Shown: in pieces, positions 18,369-28,466 of the stretch
Numbering within the stretch: the stretch's first letter is position 1
Layout of the letters: each line of letters starts with the position of its first letter
Assembly: GCF_018129385.1 (NCBI RefSeq)
Contig: NZ_JAFCLN010000005.1
Coordinates: forward strand, 1-64,000
Reading direction: 5' to 3'
DNA length: 64,000 nucleotides
Source: Bradyrhizobium lablabi
GTDB lineage: Bacteria > Pseudomonadota > Alphaproteobacteria > Rhizobiales > Xanthobacteraceae
Position numbers and translations under genes: made by a program
The notes under the pieces: model-generated
Databases searched by the model: none
What the model was told of the DNA's origin: nothing
What the model saw: only the letters and a program-made list of their open reading frames with translations

Positions 18369-18701
18369 ATCTCTCTCCCTAGACTTGGGCCTGCTTCGGC
18401 CTTCGGTCCGCTCTTTTGGGCAAGACTCATCGTGGCGCGAGACGCGCTTACGATGGCCAGATTTGGTACTCGGAACACCCCTCGACGATGATCCGCCCTT
18501 GATGAGTCCCCACTCGGGCAAATATCGACCGTCTCAGGGTCGAACACCTTTGCGGCGGCAATTTGGCTCGTGTGCAACCATATTTTGCGCGCGTTAAGGA
18601 ACTTTTCGCGCAGATGATGGCCGACCGGCCGTTGAACCCCTGCCAAGCGCAGGGCATGATCCGGCTTTCAAAAATCAGAAGACCAAGAAACAAGGTGAGA
18701 A
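18369..18701. other. intergenic region with no recognised gene
   Basis: 333 bases between the 33-residue membrane-protein start and the carboxymuconolactone decarboxylase-like gene. It must hold the promoters of both divergent genes. No convincing coding frame, RNA gene or clear sigma-70 promoter was seen. A GCCTGCTTCGGCCTTCGGTC stretch near 18390 may form short hairpins. Confidence 0.5.
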
Positions 18702-19229
18702 ATGGCCCGCATCGACTACAGCGATCCCGCCAATTACAACGATCGCACCCGCGAATTGCTCGGCAAGAACCGCAACGCCAATATCTTCCGCATGATGGCG
18801 CATTCGCCGAGCTATCTCTCGCAATATTGCCGGCTCGGCGGTGCGATCCGCAGCCGCGGCGAGCTCGATCCGATCGTGCGGGAACTCGCGATCACGCGGA
18901 CCGGCATTTTGTGCGAGGCGCCCTACGAGGTCGTGGCGCATAAGCGGATCGGCAGGGGCGTCGGCGTTACCGATGAACAGAACGAGGCGCTGGAGAACTG
19001 GCAAGCAGCAACCTGCTTCAACGAGGTGCAGCGCGCGGCGCTCGCCTTCACCGACGAGATCGTCAAGCTGCCCAAGCCGACCGATACCACCTTCAAGGCG
19101 ATTGCCTCAAAGCTGACGCCGGGTGCATTGGTCGAATTGCAGCTTTCGGTCGGCTTCTACATCATGACGTCGAAATTCCTGGAGACGTTTGCCGTCGACA
19201 TGCAGCCGGTGACGGAAGTGGTCGGCTGA
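18702..19229 (+). CDS. carboxymuconolactone decarboxylase-family (AhpD-like) protein
   Basis: A 175-residue all-helical protein of the CMD/AhpD superfamily. The core helix reads VRELAITRTGILCEAPYEVVAHKRIG, which has one Cys and the conserved His but lacks the CxxC of peroxidatic AhpD proteins. It is thus closer to gamma-carboxymuconolactone decarboxylase-like members of unknown substrate. AAGGTGAGAA precedes the ATG. The following gene is convergent and ends 5 bases away. Position after the CoA-ester genes hints at a catabolic role. Confidence 0.82.
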   Translation: MARIDYSDPANYNDRTRELLGKNRNANIFRMMAHSPSYLSQYCRLGGAIRSRGELDPIVRELAITRTGILCEAPYEVVAHKRIGRGVGVTDEQNEALENWQAATCFNEVQRAALAFTDEIVKLPKPTDTTFKAIASKLTPGALVELQLSVGFYIMTSKFLETFAVDMQPVTEVVG

Positions 19230-19234
19230 TTGGC

Positions 19235-20491
19235 TCAGTTCAAAGGCCCGTATCGTCGCAAGGCTTCCAGTGTCAGTCCCTTTCCGACGGCCCCGAAGAT
19301 GTCGCCTTCGACCACACGGGCCGTCGGCACGGCCTTGACGATCGCCTTGCGAACATGGGCAAGCCTGACGGAGCCGCCGGTCAGGAACACGGCGTCGATC
19401 GCGTCGGCCTTCAGTCCGGCCTGAACCAGGCAGTTCTTGACGCGAGCCGATATGCGGGCAGCGAGCTGCTTGGTGTGACCGACGAGGTCGGGCCGATTGA
19501 TGGCGGCGTTAAGTCCCGGCGTGACCCATGCGAGCGGGATCTCGGATCGCGGCTTCTCGGAAAGCGCAATCTTGGCGTCCTCGACTTCCATGGCCAGCGT
19601 GTGGCCGCGCTGTTCGTGGATCACGCGGATCAGCCGGTCGAGCAGGTCCGGTTGAGTGGCCTCCTGCCGCACCTGGCGGATATCGGCAAGTACGCGCGGT
19701 TCATACATGCGGTTGATGCTCGACCACGTTGCGAGGTCGTGGAAATAGCTGGAGGGCACGTCGAGCCCGGCGCGCTTCATGGGGCTGCCGAAGCCGAACA
19801 GCGGCATCACCACGCCGAGGCTGAGCTGACGGTCGAAATCGGTGCCGCCGATGCGCACGCCATCGTTGGCCAGAATATCGCTCGCGCGATCGGTCTTGCC
19901 ATGGCGTGCGGGGCCGAGGCGCACGATCGAAAAGTCCGATGTGCCGCCGCCGACGTCGGCGATCAGCGCGATCTCTTCGGATGCGATCTGCCGCTCGTAG
20001 TCGAGCGCCGCCGCAATCGGCTCGTACTGGAACGTGACGTCTTCGAAGCCGATTCCCTTGGCTATCGTTCGCAGGGTTTCTTCCGCCTTGCGGTCGGCGT
20101 CCGGCGCATTGTCGACGAAGTGCACGGGGCGGCCATGAACGACATGGCGAAGCTCGCGGCCGTTGGCCTGCTCGGCGCGGCGTTTGACCGCGCCGAGATA
20201 GGAGGCAATCACGTCGCGGAAGCTGCGCCGCTCGCGCCCGAGCCGCGTGGTTTAGTCGATGAGCGACGTTCCGAGCACGGATTTGAGGCTCCGCAGCAGG
20301 CGGCCGGAAACGCCTTCGACATAGGCTTCGACGGCCCTGCGGCCGATCCGGACGCCGCCGTCGGCCTCATAGAAGATCGCACTCGGAATTGCGGTCTGAG
20401 CCGCCTCCAGTGCCGTCAGAACGGGCTCAGAGCCATCGATGGTGCCGAGCGTCGTATTCGACGTTCCGAAATCAAGGCCGCAGATTGACAT
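19235..20491 (-). pseudogene. YegD-like Hsp70 gene interrupted by one in-frame stop
   Basis: Codons from 20491 to 19235 form one continuous frame of 418 codons broken only by a TAA at 20254-20252. The first 79 residues contain the phosphate-1 loop GLDFGTSNTTLG; past the stop the same frame gives TTRLGRERRSFRDVIASYLG, then the phosphate-2 loop LIADVGGGTSDFS and the adenosine motif FLTGGSVR. The whole aligns in order with E. coli YegD, an ATPase-domain Hsp70 without a substrate-binding domain. One substitution (for example GAA to TAA) explains the break. A GGAG lies before the ATG at 20491. The second part could start at a GTG at 20212 but would lack the first phosphate loop. A sequencing error is possible. 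Confidence 0.8.
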
Positions 20492-20704
20492 GGGAGCTCC
20501 GGAGGGAGCGTCCGTTTACACATTGGAAGGCCATCAATCCACCCTTATCTCGCTGTGTTTTCTCAGGGCGTTGTGGCTGACCGAGAGGACCGATCCACAG
20601 ATTAAAATCTTTCGCCCGCTGCCTTGATCGGCTGCGCGGGGATGGTCCATAAGCGGCGTCCCGCTGACGTGGTAGAGTCGCGGCGACACTTTGGAAGGTA
20701 TCGC

Positions 20705-23038
20705 GTGGCAAATATTTTCGGCAAGATTGCCCAGGAACTCGGCGTGCGCGAGCAGCAGGTCGAAGCGACCGTCACGTTGCTCGACGGCGGGGCGACCGTC
20801 CCGTTCATCGCACGATACCGCAAGGAGATCACCGGTGCCCTGGATGATGCGCAACTGCGCACGCTGGAAGAGCGCCTGACGTATCTGCGCGAGCTCGAAG
20901 CGCGCCGCACGGCGATCCTCGATTCGATCCGCGAGCAGGGCAAGCTCGATGCCGCGCTGGAAGCGGCCATCCTTGCCGCCGACAACAAGGCGCGTCTGGA
21001 AGACATCTATCTGCCGTTCAAGCCGAAGCGCCGCACCAAGGCCGAGATCGCGAAGGAAGCAGGACTCGAGCCGCTGGCCGATTTGCTGCTCGCGCAGCCG
21101 CAGAGTGATCCGACAGCGGTCGCCGCCGGATTCATCAACACTGAGAAGGAAGTGCCCGACGCTGCCGCTGCGCTCGAGGGCGCGCGCGCCATTCTGGTGG
21201 AAAAATTCGCTGAAGACGCCGACCTGATCGGCGCGCTGCGCGAACAGGTATGGTCGGACGGCAAGATGATCTCGGGGGTCCGCAAGGGCAAGAAGACCGA
21301 GGGCGAGAAGTTCAAGGATTATTTCGACTTCAGCGAGCCGCTGCACAAGCTGCCGTCGCACCGCATCCTCGCGATGTTCCGCGGCGAGAAGGAAGAGATA
21401 CTGGAATTGCAGATCCAGCCCGAGCGGGAGCCGCCGGTCGCCGGTGTGCCGGCCGCGCCGGAGCTGAAGATCATGCAGCGCTTCAACATTTCGGATCAGG
21501 GCCGCGCCGGCGACCGCTGGCTGATCGAAACGGCGCGCTGGGCGTGGCGCACCAAGATCCAGGTGCATCTCAACATCGATCTGCGCATGCGGTTGTGGAC
21601 CGCGGCGGAGACGGAAGGGGTGCGCGTATTTGCCTCGAACCTGCGCGATTTGCTGCTCGCGGCGCCGGCCGGCGCGCGCGTCACCATGGGCCTCGATCCC
21701 GGCTACCGCTCCGGCGTCAAGGTCGCGGTGGTCGATGCCACCGGCAAGGTGGTGGCGACCACGACGGTCTATCCGCATGAGCCGCAGCGGCAGTGGAACG
21801 AGGCGCTGGCGACGCTCGGCAAACTCGCGGTCACCCACCGGGTCGACCTGATCGCGATCGGTAACGGCACCGCTTCGCGCGAGACCGACAAGCTGGCGAC
21901 GGAGTTGGTGAAGCTGCTGCCCGACCTGAAGATGTCGAAGATCGTGGTCTCGGAGGCGGGCGCCTCGGTCTATTCGGCCTCGGCCTTTGCCTCGGAAGAG
22001 TTGCCGGAGCTCGACGTCACCCTGCGCGGTGCGGTGTCGATTGCAAGGCGGTTGCAGGACCCATTGGCCGAACTGGTGAAGATCGACCCGAAGGCGATCG
22101 GTGTCGGGCAATATCAGCACGATCTCGGTGAATCCAAACTGGCGCGCTCGCTCGACGCAGTGGTCGAAGACTGCGTCAACGCCGTCGGTGTGGACGCCAA
22201 CACCGCATCCGCGCCGCTGCTGGCGCGGGTGTCGGGCATCGGCGCGGGGCTCGCGCAGAGCATCGTGCAGCATCGCGACGCCAACGGACCGTTCAAGTCG
22301 CGCAAGGCGCTGAAGGATGTGCCGCGGCTCGGTCCCAAGGCGTTCGAGCAATGCGCGGGATTTTTGCGCATCAATGGCGGCACGGACCCGCTCGATGCAT
22401 CCGGCGTGCACCCGGAAGCCTATCCGGTGGTGCGGCGGATTCTGGAAGCGACCAAAAGCGACATCAAGGCGCTGATCGGCAACAGCGATGCCGTGCGCCA
22501 GTTGAAGCCGCAGGCCTTCGTGGACGATACGTTCGGCCTGCCAACGGTGACCGATATCTTGAAGGAGCTGGAAAAGCCCGGCCGCGATCCGCGTCCGGCG
22601 TTCAAGACGGCCACCTTGAAGGAGGGCGTCGAGACCATCAGCGATCTCAAGCGCGGCATGATCCTGGAGGGCACGGTGACCAACGTCGCCGCATTCGGCG
22701 CCTTTGTCGACATCGGCGTCCATCAGGACGGGTTGGTGCATGTCTCGGCGATGTCGAAGAACTTCATCAAGGACCCGCGCGAGGTGGTCAAGCCGGGCGA
22801 CATCGTCAAGGTCAAGGTGCTGGACCTTGAAGTGGCCCGCAAGCGCATCTCGCTGACGCTGCGGCTTGACGACGAGCCCGCCGGCAAGAGCGGGCAGCAG
22901 ACGAAGAGCACGGCCACCTCGGCGAAGACGTCCTCGTCGCCACGCAAGCAGGCGCCGCAGCAAGCCGCGGGTGGGGCCTTCGCCGACGCGATGCGCCGCG
23001 CGAGCGAGAAGGCCGGGCGCGGCAAGTCTGGTCAGTAA
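20705..23038 (+). CDS. tex: Tex family transcription accessory / RNA-binding protein
   Basis: A 777-residue Tex (YhgF) homologue, close to the 773 residues of E. coli Tex. It starts at a GTG ([14 protein letters not shown]) preceded by GGAAGG; the frame is open to 20624 but the upstream residues look unlike Tex. In order come the Tex N-terminal helical domain ([19 protein letters not shown]), a YqgF/RNase H-like domain ([15 protein letters not shown]), helix-hairpin-helix motifs (GVGQYQHDL) and a C-terminal S1 domain at about 650-720 ([20 protein letters not shown]). A Lys/Ser/Ala-rich tail of about 60 residues follows. It acts in nucleic-acid-linked stress tolerance. Confidence 0.96.
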   Translation: MANIFGKIAQELGVREQQVEATVTLLDGGATVPFIARYRKEITGALDDAQLRTLEERLTYLRELEARRTAILDSIREQGKLDAALEAAILAADNKARLEDIYLPFKPKRRTKAEIAKEAGLEPLADLLLAQPQSDPTAVAAGFINTEKEVPDAAAALEGARAILVEKFAEDADLIGALREQVWSDGKMISGVRKGKKTEGEKFKDYFDFSEPLHKLPSHRILAMFRGEKEEILELQIQPEREPPVAGVPAAPELKIMQRFNISDQGRAGDRWLIETARWAWRTKIQVHLNIDLRMRLWTAAETEGVRVFASNLRDLLLAAPAGARVTMGLDPGYRSGVKVAVVDATGKVVATTTVYPHEPQRQWNEALATLGKLAVTHRVDLIAIGNGTASRETDKLATELVKLLPDLKMSKIVVSEAGASVYSASAFASEELPELDVTLRGAVSIARRLQDPLAELVKIDPKAIGVGQYQHDLGESKLARSLDAVVEDCVNAVGVDANTASAPLLARVSGIGAGLAQSIVQHRDANGPFKSRKALKDVPRLGPKAFEQCAGFLRINGGTDPLDASGVHPEAYPVVRRILEATKSDIKALIGNSDAVRQLKPQAFVDDTFGLPTVTDILKELEKPGRDPRPAFKTATLKEGVETISDLKRGMILEGTVTNVAAFGAFVDIGVHQDGLVHVSAMSKNFIKDPREVVKPGDIVKVKVLDLEVARKRISLTLRLDDEPAGKSGQQTKSTATSAKTSSSPRKQAPQQAAGGAFADAMRRASEKAGRGKSGQ

Positions 23039-23108
23039 CCAGATACCCCTAGCGCTACTGTGCATGGGGTTGTTTTCGAGTTTTTGTGTCTAGGACCCCC
23101 GGCGCCCC

Positions 23109-24986
23109 TCAGTACGACGTCAGCAAGTCCACCTTGGTGTTGGCGACGATCAGGCGGTCGGCGAGGAGCTGCGCGAGGTTGCGCATGACGGCTTCGCCGG
23201 CGCGCGGGTGCTGCTTGCGAAAACGGTCGAAATCCCGCAACGGAATTTCGAAAGCGGTTGCGGCCATGTCGGCCGTCACGTCGGCGGAACGGTGCGATTC
23301 CAGTAGCGCCATCTCGCCAAAGGCCATGCCGGCGGTGAGTGTCGCCAGGCGCACGCCGTCGGGCAGCGTGATATGAACGGCGCCGCTGCGCAGGAAGTAC
23401 AGCGAGGTGGCAGCCTCTCCAGCCGAGATGATCTTTTCGCCGGCCTTGTAATGCCTGACCATGCCGACCGAGGCGAGGTCGGTCAGTTCTTCCGGTGTCA
23501 GCCCGGCGAGCAGGGGCTGCTCGGATAGTTCGGTGGTGTCGTGAAAATCGATGGCGCCGCCATAGCGGTAGACGATCTGGTCTTCGGCCCATTCGATCGC
23601 GGTGTCGAGCAGGTAGAAATCGCGCACGTTGGAGATGCCGGCGGTCCATTCGGTGATGATCTGCCATTCGCGGGATCCGCGCTTGACGCCGGACAGGACC
23701 ACGGTGACGCGGTGCGCCGCCAGTTCGCGGAATTCTTCCGTCACCAGGCGGGCGCCGGCACGCGTGAGCGAGGTGACGCGGCGCAGGTCGAAGATCACGA
23801 ATTGCGGCCGCGGTTTTGAGGCGAGCTGACGCGAGACGTAGTCGACATTGGAAAACGACAGCGTGCCGACCAGTTCGATGACGCGGACCTCATCGCGATG
23901 CGCGGCCAGGATTTGTTGCTCATGCGCGCGGCGGCTGCGCCGCGACGGGTTCCTGCCCATGTCGTAGTCGGCGATGATGCTGTTGCGCGCATCGTCGCTG
24001 CGGTTGAGCATGTGCAGGTCATAATGCGAAGACAGCGCCTCGCATACCTTGATGCCGCGCACGCTGTTGCCGTGCTTGTCGAGTTTTGGCGAGTAGCTGC
24101 CGAGCCCAAGCCGCGCCGGCAGGGCGGCCAATATGCCGCCGCCGACGCCGCTCTTGGCGGGAATGCCGACGCGGTAGATCCACTCGCCGGCATAATCGTA
24201 CATGCCTGACGACGTCATCACCGAGAGCGTGCGGGAGATCGCGTAAGGCGTCATCACCTGCTCGCCGGTGACGGGATTGACGCCGCGGTTGGCAAGCGTG
24301 GCCGCCATCACCGCGATGTCGCGCGCAGTCACCAGCACGGCGCATTGCCGGAAATAGACAGATAGCACCAGATCGACCCGATCCTTGAGCACGGCATTGG
24401 TGCGCAGGAGATAGCCGATCGCGCGGTTGCGGTCGCCGGTCGCGCTCTCGGAGGCATAGACGGCTTCATCCACGCCGAGCTCGCGGCCGGCAAAGCGGCC
24501 AAGCGCCTGCCGGATATACTCGAATGCGCCGTCGCCCTTGGCCTCGTGGATCAGGCCGGAGCAGGCGATCGCGCCGGCATTGACCATCGGGTTGAACGGA
24601 TGATTTTCCGCATTCAGCCGGATCGAATTGAAGGGATCGCCGGAGGGTTCGACGCCGATCGCGCTTTCGACCTTGGCGGCTCCGAGCGTGTCCAGCGCCA
24701 GCGCAAACACAAAGGGTTTTGAGATCGACTGGATCGTGAAAGGGATTTTGGTGTCGCCGACTTCGTAGACATGGCCGTCGAGGGTGGCGAGACTGATACC
24801 GAAATGGGCAGGATCGGCCTTGCCGAGCTCGGGAATGTAATCGGCGACCGCGCCGTCATCCTCGGTGGCGAATTGCGCGTGGCAGCGGTCGAGAAACCGC
24901 AGCAAAGGCGGTTTTGAGCTGGCCCAGCCCGTTGCCGAAGGCATGGCGGACATCGGGGCCGAAGTCGTGGCAGAGGAGGCGTTCAT
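23109..24986 (-). CDS. glsA: glutaminase fused to STAS and cyclic-nucleotide-binding domains
   Basis: A 625-residue three-domain protein, twice the usual glutaminase length. Residues about 28-330 are a serine-dependent beta-lactamase-fold glutaminase with SISK (87-90), NPMVNAGAI (132-140) and YAGEWIYRVGIPAKSGVGGG (265-284). About 365-465 form a STAS domain whose usual DSSG loop reads TRAG, so the phospho-Ser is missing. About 489-610 form a Crp-like cyclic-nucleotide-binding domain that keeps Gly-Glu558 and Arg566 of the phosphate cassette (FGEMALLESHRSA). The last domain may tune glutamine hydrolysis by cAMP or cGMP; this is inference. GGGAGG precedes the ATG. It lies 22 bases downstream of the TRAP permease gene, so the two are likely cotranscribed. 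Confidence 0.92.
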   Translation of the reverse strand: MNASSATTSAPMSAMPSATGWASSKPPLLRFLDRCHAQFATEDDGAVADYIPELGKADPAHFGISLATLDGHVYEVGDTKIPFTIQSISKPFVFALALDTLGAAKVESAIGVEPSGDPFNSIRLNAENHPFNPMVNAGAIACSGLIHEAKGDGAFEYIRQALGRFAGRELGVDEAVYASESATGDRNRAIGYLLRTNAVLKDRVDLVLSVYFRQCAVLVTARDIAVMAATLANRGVNPVTGEQVMTPYAISRTLSVMTSSGMYDYAGEWIYRVGIPAKSGVGGGILAALPARLGLGSYSPKLDKHGNSVRGIKVCEALSSHYDLHMLNRSDDARNSIIADYDMGRNPSRRSRRAHEQQILAAHRDEVRVIELVGTLSFSNVDYVSRQLASKPRPQFVIFDLRRVTSLTRAGARLVTEEFRELAAHRVTVVLSGVKRGSREWQIITEWTAGISNVRDFYLLDTAIEWAEDQIVYRYGGAIDFHDTTELSEQPLLAGLTPEELTDLASVGMVRHYKAGEKIISAGEAATSLYFLRSGAVHITLPDGVRLATLTAGMAFGEMALLESHRSADVTADMAATAFEIPLRDFDRFRKQHPRAGEAVMRNLAQLLADRLIVANTKVDLLTSY

Positions 24987-25008
24987 CGCCTCCCGTTGTG
25001 CACCGCAA

Positions 25009-27084
25009 TCAGGGAGTTCGCAACTGGCTCGGCACAGGCTGGCGACGGATGAGGATCAGCGCGACCAGAACCGTGGGTGCGAGGATTGCAAGGCCCAGCG
25101 CCGTGATCTGCATTTGCGACAGCGGATTGATGCCGCCGCCGGGCGTGGCCAGCACGAAGCCGCCAATCACCAGCAACACCCGCAGCGGCCATTCCAGCGC
25201 GCCGGTGCGGCTGAGATCGCCGACAAAGGCCTGGTAGCCCTGAATACCGCCGCAGATGAACAGCGTGCCGATGCCGGCGAGCAGCATCAGGCCGAGGCCC
25301 GCGAGATAGGGGTCCGGTCCTTGCAGCACCAGCGCCGGGTTCAGCACGAAGAAGAACGGAATGAAATAGATGATGCTGCCGACCCACATCGATTCCCATC
25401 CCGTTTTCATCGCGGGCGAGCCGGCGATGCCGGCGGCGGCGAACGAGGCAATGGCGACCGGCGGTGTGATTGAAGACAGCATGCCCCAGTAGAAGATGAA
25501 CATGTGCACCGCCATCCGGTTGAGGCCGAGCTTCTCCAGCGCCGGCGCCACCAGAATGGCGAGGAAAATGTAGCAGGCCGTCGTCGTCAGCCCGAGGCCA
25601 AGGACCAGGCTGGTGAAGGCGCACATCGCAAGCAACAGGAAGGCGTTGTCGCCGGCAAGGCGAAGCAGGTCGTTGGCGAGGCTCGAGACCACGCCGGTCA
25701 TGGAGAAGGCGCCGATCAGGAGGCCGCATCCGGCGAGGATGCCGACCAGCTCCACGAAGGTGCGGCCATTGACCTCGAGGAACTTGTTGATGGTCGAAAA
25801 AGTCCAGCGCGTGTCTTTGGAAAAGGTCTGGTTCAGCACCAGCAGCAGCGCGGTGGCAAAGAACGGTGCATGGCTCTCGCGCTTGAAGTACAGCAGCATC
25901 ACGATCAGAAGCGCGATGACGAAGACGTAGTACCAGCCCTCCTTGATGGTGTCCCAGACCTTCGGCAGCTCGGAGCGCGGAATGCCCTTCAGATTGTGCC
26001 GGGCCGCATAGGAATCGACCTGCATGAACAGACCGACATAATACAGCGCCGCCGGGATGATCGCGGCAACGGCGACTTCGGCATAGCTGACGTTGAGAAA
26101 CTGCGCGATCACGAAGGCGGTTGCGCCCATCACCGGCGGCGCCAGCACGGCGCCGGTCGAGGCGCAGGCCTCGATCGCGCCGGCATAGGAGGCGCGAAAG
26201 CCGCTCTTCTTCATGACGGGTATCGTCATGGTGCCGGCAGTCAGCACGTTGGAAATGATCGAGCCCGACATCATGCCAAGCAGGCCGCTGGCGAAGATGC
26301 AGACTTTCGCCGCGCCGCCGCGGAACGTGCCGCACAGCGCAAAGGCAATGTTGATGAAGAACTTTCCGGCGCCGGTCATCATCAGCGCGGTGCCGAACAC
26401 CAGAAAGCCGATCACGGTGTCGGCAAAAGCCTGGATCGGAATGCCGAGCAGGCTTTCGCCCGAAAGGACGTGATAGGAGATCGCCTGTTCGAGCGTCGAC
26501 TCGGTGCCGCGGAACGGGCCGAGCCATCTGGCATCCGCGAACAGCGGATAGACCGTGAAGGGAAACACGCTGAGCAAAAGACTCCAGCCGCCGGTGCGGC
26601 GCAGCGCTTCCATCAGCACGATCCACATGATGAGGCCGGCGACGATCACCGAGGTCGGCGCGCCGCCGAATTCCCAACCGGCCTCTGCCGCCTTTCGGAC
26701 GGTCCGCATCAGGAGGATGGCGGAGCCGAATGTGAGAACGAAGAAGACGAGATCGTACCAGGGAATGCGGTCGAGCGGCGCATTCGCCGTTCCCGGAAAG
26801 ATCAGGAATGTGAACGGCAGCATCAGCGCAATCAAAAGGTAGAAGTATTCCGTATTGAGTTGGGTGTAGCCGACAAAGAACCGGAGCGAGAATTGCTGGT
26901 TGATGCAGAGCAGGATGGTGGCGGCGGTGGCGACGATCAGCGCCCATCGCCACACGCCGCGCAAGGTACGCACGCGCGTGACTTCCGCCTCCTGCATATT
27001 ACCGGCGGCATCGGTGGCGTGAGGGTCGGCGAACTCGATCTTCTTGGGCGCTGCCACCGCGGCGCTATCAGATACGGACATCAT
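25009..27084 (-). CDS. TRAP transporter fused permease (DctQM type, TAXI system)
   Basis: A 691-residue inner-membrane protein joining the small four-helix and large TRAP membrane subunits. After a hydrophilic N-terminus of about 45 residues come many hydrophobic helices. Landmarks include GMMSGSIISNVLTAGTMTIP and GATAFVIAQFLNVSYAEVAV, typical of 4TM/12TM fusion permeases, and ITPPVAIASFAAAGIAGSPAMKTG near the C-terminal part. The gradient-driven importer works with the TAXI binding protein encoded 35 bases upstream. GGGGGTCG lies before the tandem ATGATG start. The glutaminase downstream suggests glutamine or glutamate as cargo, which is inference. Confidence 0.93.
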   Translation of the reverse strand: MMSVSDSAAVAAPKKIEFADPHATDAAGNMQEAEVTRVRTLRGVWRWALIVATAATILLCINQQFSLRFFVGYTQLNTEYFYLLIALMLPFTFLIFPGTANAPLDRIPWYDLVFFVLTFGSAILLMRTVRKAAEAGWEFGGAPTSVIVAGLIMWIVLMEALRRTGGWSLLLSVFPFTVYPLFADARWLGPFRGTESTLEQAISYHVLSGESLLGIPIQAFADTVIGFLVFGTALMMTGAGKFFINIAFALCGTFRGGAAKVCIFASGLLGMMSGSIISNVLTAGTMTIPVMKKSGFRASYAGAIEACASTGAVLAPPVMGATAFVIAQFLNVSYAEVAVAAIIPAALYYVGLFMQVDSYAARHNLKGIPRSELPKVWDTIKEGWYYVFVIALLIVMLLYFKRESHAPFFATALLLVLNQTFSKDTRWTFSTINKFLEVNGRTFVELVGILAGCGLLIGAFSMTGVVSSLANDLLRLAGDNAFLLLAMCAFTSLVLGLGLTTTACYIFLAILVAPALEKLGLNRMAVHMFIFYWGMLSSITPPVAIASFAAAGIAGSPAMKTGWESMWVGSIIYFIPFFFVLNPALVLQGPDPYLAGLGLMLLAGIGTLFICGGIQGYQAFVGDLSRTGALEWPLRVLLVIGGFVLATPGGGINPLSQMQITALGLAILAPTVLVALILIRRQPVPSQLRTP

Positions 27085-27119
27085 CGACCCCCAGCATGGT
27101 GTTCGGCTTGAGCAGATCC

Positions 27120-28283
27120 TTACTCAAACCCGTTCGGCATCTTGGCTTTCGCAAGCGCATCGCCGCGCGACTTCATCCAGCCATCCAGAAAGGCGGCATC
27201 GTCCGATGGCGGATTGGCTTTGGTGTAGGCCGCCCACGCCGCGGCCAGCACTTCCTGGCGCTTGTACAAAGCGTTGTTATGAACTTCCTGCTCGTCGCTC
27301 CAGTGGCCGGCTTCCTTGAGCGCCTTCACCGCGCCGGGATGCACCGGGACGACCCAGTTTTTGGTCTGGCGGGCAGCGCCAAGGCCGCCGGCGCCGGGCG
27401 CGGAATCCTTGTAGGCGTCATAGCCGTCGATCATCGCTTTCGTGATCGAATAGACCTGGTCCGCCGGCTGCGAGGCATAGGCGACGAAGATCGGGTAGGG
27501 GTAATTGCCGAGCTCGATCGGCTTCTGCGGCGAGATGCCGGCGCCGCAGGTCGCGACCTGCGGGAAGAAGAAGGAGCCGACCTTCTTCATGCGTTCCCAT
27601 CCGGCGGTGTCGCTCTTCGGCAGCGGCGGCCACATCAGGCCGCGTGGAGATGTCTCGGCTTCCTTCGCCGGCCCGGTGATGGTCGTGCCGAAGGCAGCGT
27701 CGACATCATTGTTGACGAGACCCTTCCACATCGCGCCGTAGCTCGCAAACTCGACGGCCTTGACGTCATTCTTCGTCAGATCGCCGAACGCCAGCACCGC
27801 CAGCGAATTCTGGTTCAGTGCGGGTGAGCCGACGACAAAGCCAACGCGCTTGCCTTTGAGGTCCTTGACTTCCTTGACGCCGGCATCGGCGGCAACGCCG
27901 AGCGAACCGCAATTGCAGTCGACCGACGACAGGATGAGCTGCACGGGCTGTGGTCCCCACTCCTTGGCGCCGAACTCGAACGCGCCTTCCTGCGCGAAAT
28001 AGGTGCCCGATCCCATGGCGGACGCGACCGCCCGCTTGGCGCGCAGCGGCGCGAGGCGGGCGACGTCGTTGCCCGCCGGAAGCACGCGCACGTCGCTGCC
28101 GTACTTGTCCTTCATCATCTTGCCGACGCCGACGGTGATGTTGAACCCGGCCGTGCCGGTATCGTAGGCGGTCATCGCCATCGTCGGCGGCAGCTTGACG
28201 TCGTCGGCGTGCGCCGCAGAAAAAGTGACTAATGAAATGCCCGCAAGAGCAGCAGGCGCCAGCGCCATCATTCGATGGATCAT
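27120..28283 (-). CDS. TAXI-family TRAP substrate-binding protein
   Basis: A 387-residue periplasmic protein with a Sec signal peptide (MIHRMMALAPAALAGISLVT, cleavage near AAHA). The mature part shows TAXI-family features: the opening about GTAGFNITVGVGKMMKD, GSGTYFAQEG, and VKDLKGKRVGFVVGSPALNQ. Characterised TAXI proteins bind dicarboxylate or amino-acid ligands such as glutamate. AAGGGAGAAAAAC precedes the ATG. It is the first gene of the apparent TAXI protein - fused permease - glutaminase operon. Confidence 0.93.
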   Translation of the reverse strand: MIHRMMALAPAALAGISLVTFSAAHADDVKLPPTMAMTAYDTGTAGFNITVGVGKMMKDKYGSDVRVLPAGNDVARLAPLRAKRAVASAMGSGTYFAQEGAFEFGAKEWGPQPVQLILSSVDCNCGSLGVAADAGVKEVKDLKGKRVGFVVGSPALNQNSLAVLAFGDLTKNDVKAVEFASYGAMWKGLVNNDVDAAFGTTITGPAKEAETSPRGLMWPPLPKSDTAGWERMKKVGSFFFPQVATCGAGISPQKPIELGNYPYPIFVAYASQPADQVYSITKAMIDGYDAYKDSAPGAGGLGAARQTKNWVVPVHPGAVKALKEAGHWSDEQEVHNNALYKRQEVLAAAWAAYTKANPPSDDAAFLDGWMKSRGDALAKAKMPNGFE

Positions 28284-28386
28284 GTTTTTCTCCCTTATTT
28301 CGCTGTGCGAAAGATGTTTTTGGTGTTGGCCGGATCATGTCATCGCGCAAAATCGATGGCAACGACCCGGCTATCGGACAATGGTC

Positions 28387-28402
28387 GATAGTCTATCGAT
28401 AG
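28387..28402. promoter_or_regulatory. candidate operator upstream of the TAXI/TRAP operon
   Basis: Three abutting half-sites, GATAG-T-CTATC-GATAG, make two overlapping palindromes (28387-28397 and the perfect CTATCGATAG at 28393-28402). They lie about 105-120 bases upstream of the TAXI gene start, in the 183-base gap after the biotin-carrier gene. The binding regulator is unknown; no regulator gene of obvious fit adjoins. Confidence 0.45.
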
Positions 28403-28466
28403 TCTCTTGCGACAAAGAGCCAATTGTCGCGGAACTCCACCGACCAGAAGTTTAATGCTCGCGCGT

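Noticed and set aside
19235..20212. Independent 325-residue gene starting at GTG 20212
   Set aside because: It would be an Hsp70 ATPase lacking the first phosphate loop, and the missing part lies directly upstream in the same frame.
20534..23065. 843-codon open frame on the minus strand across tex
   Set aside because: It is the antisense shadow of tex. Its composition is extreme in Arg, His, Leu and Asp, with no recognisable domain, while the plus-strand frame is a full Tex protein.
23039..23085. Intrinsic terminator after tex (ACCCC...GGGGT followed by TTGTTTT)
   Set aside because: Only about 5 pairs with a long loop could be found, too weak to report as a terminator.
24983..27111. Long frames of 656 codons (minus) and 535 codons (plus) over the TRAP permease
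   Set aside because: Both are out-of-frame readings of the 691-residue permease, which alone shows membrane helices and TRAP motifs.
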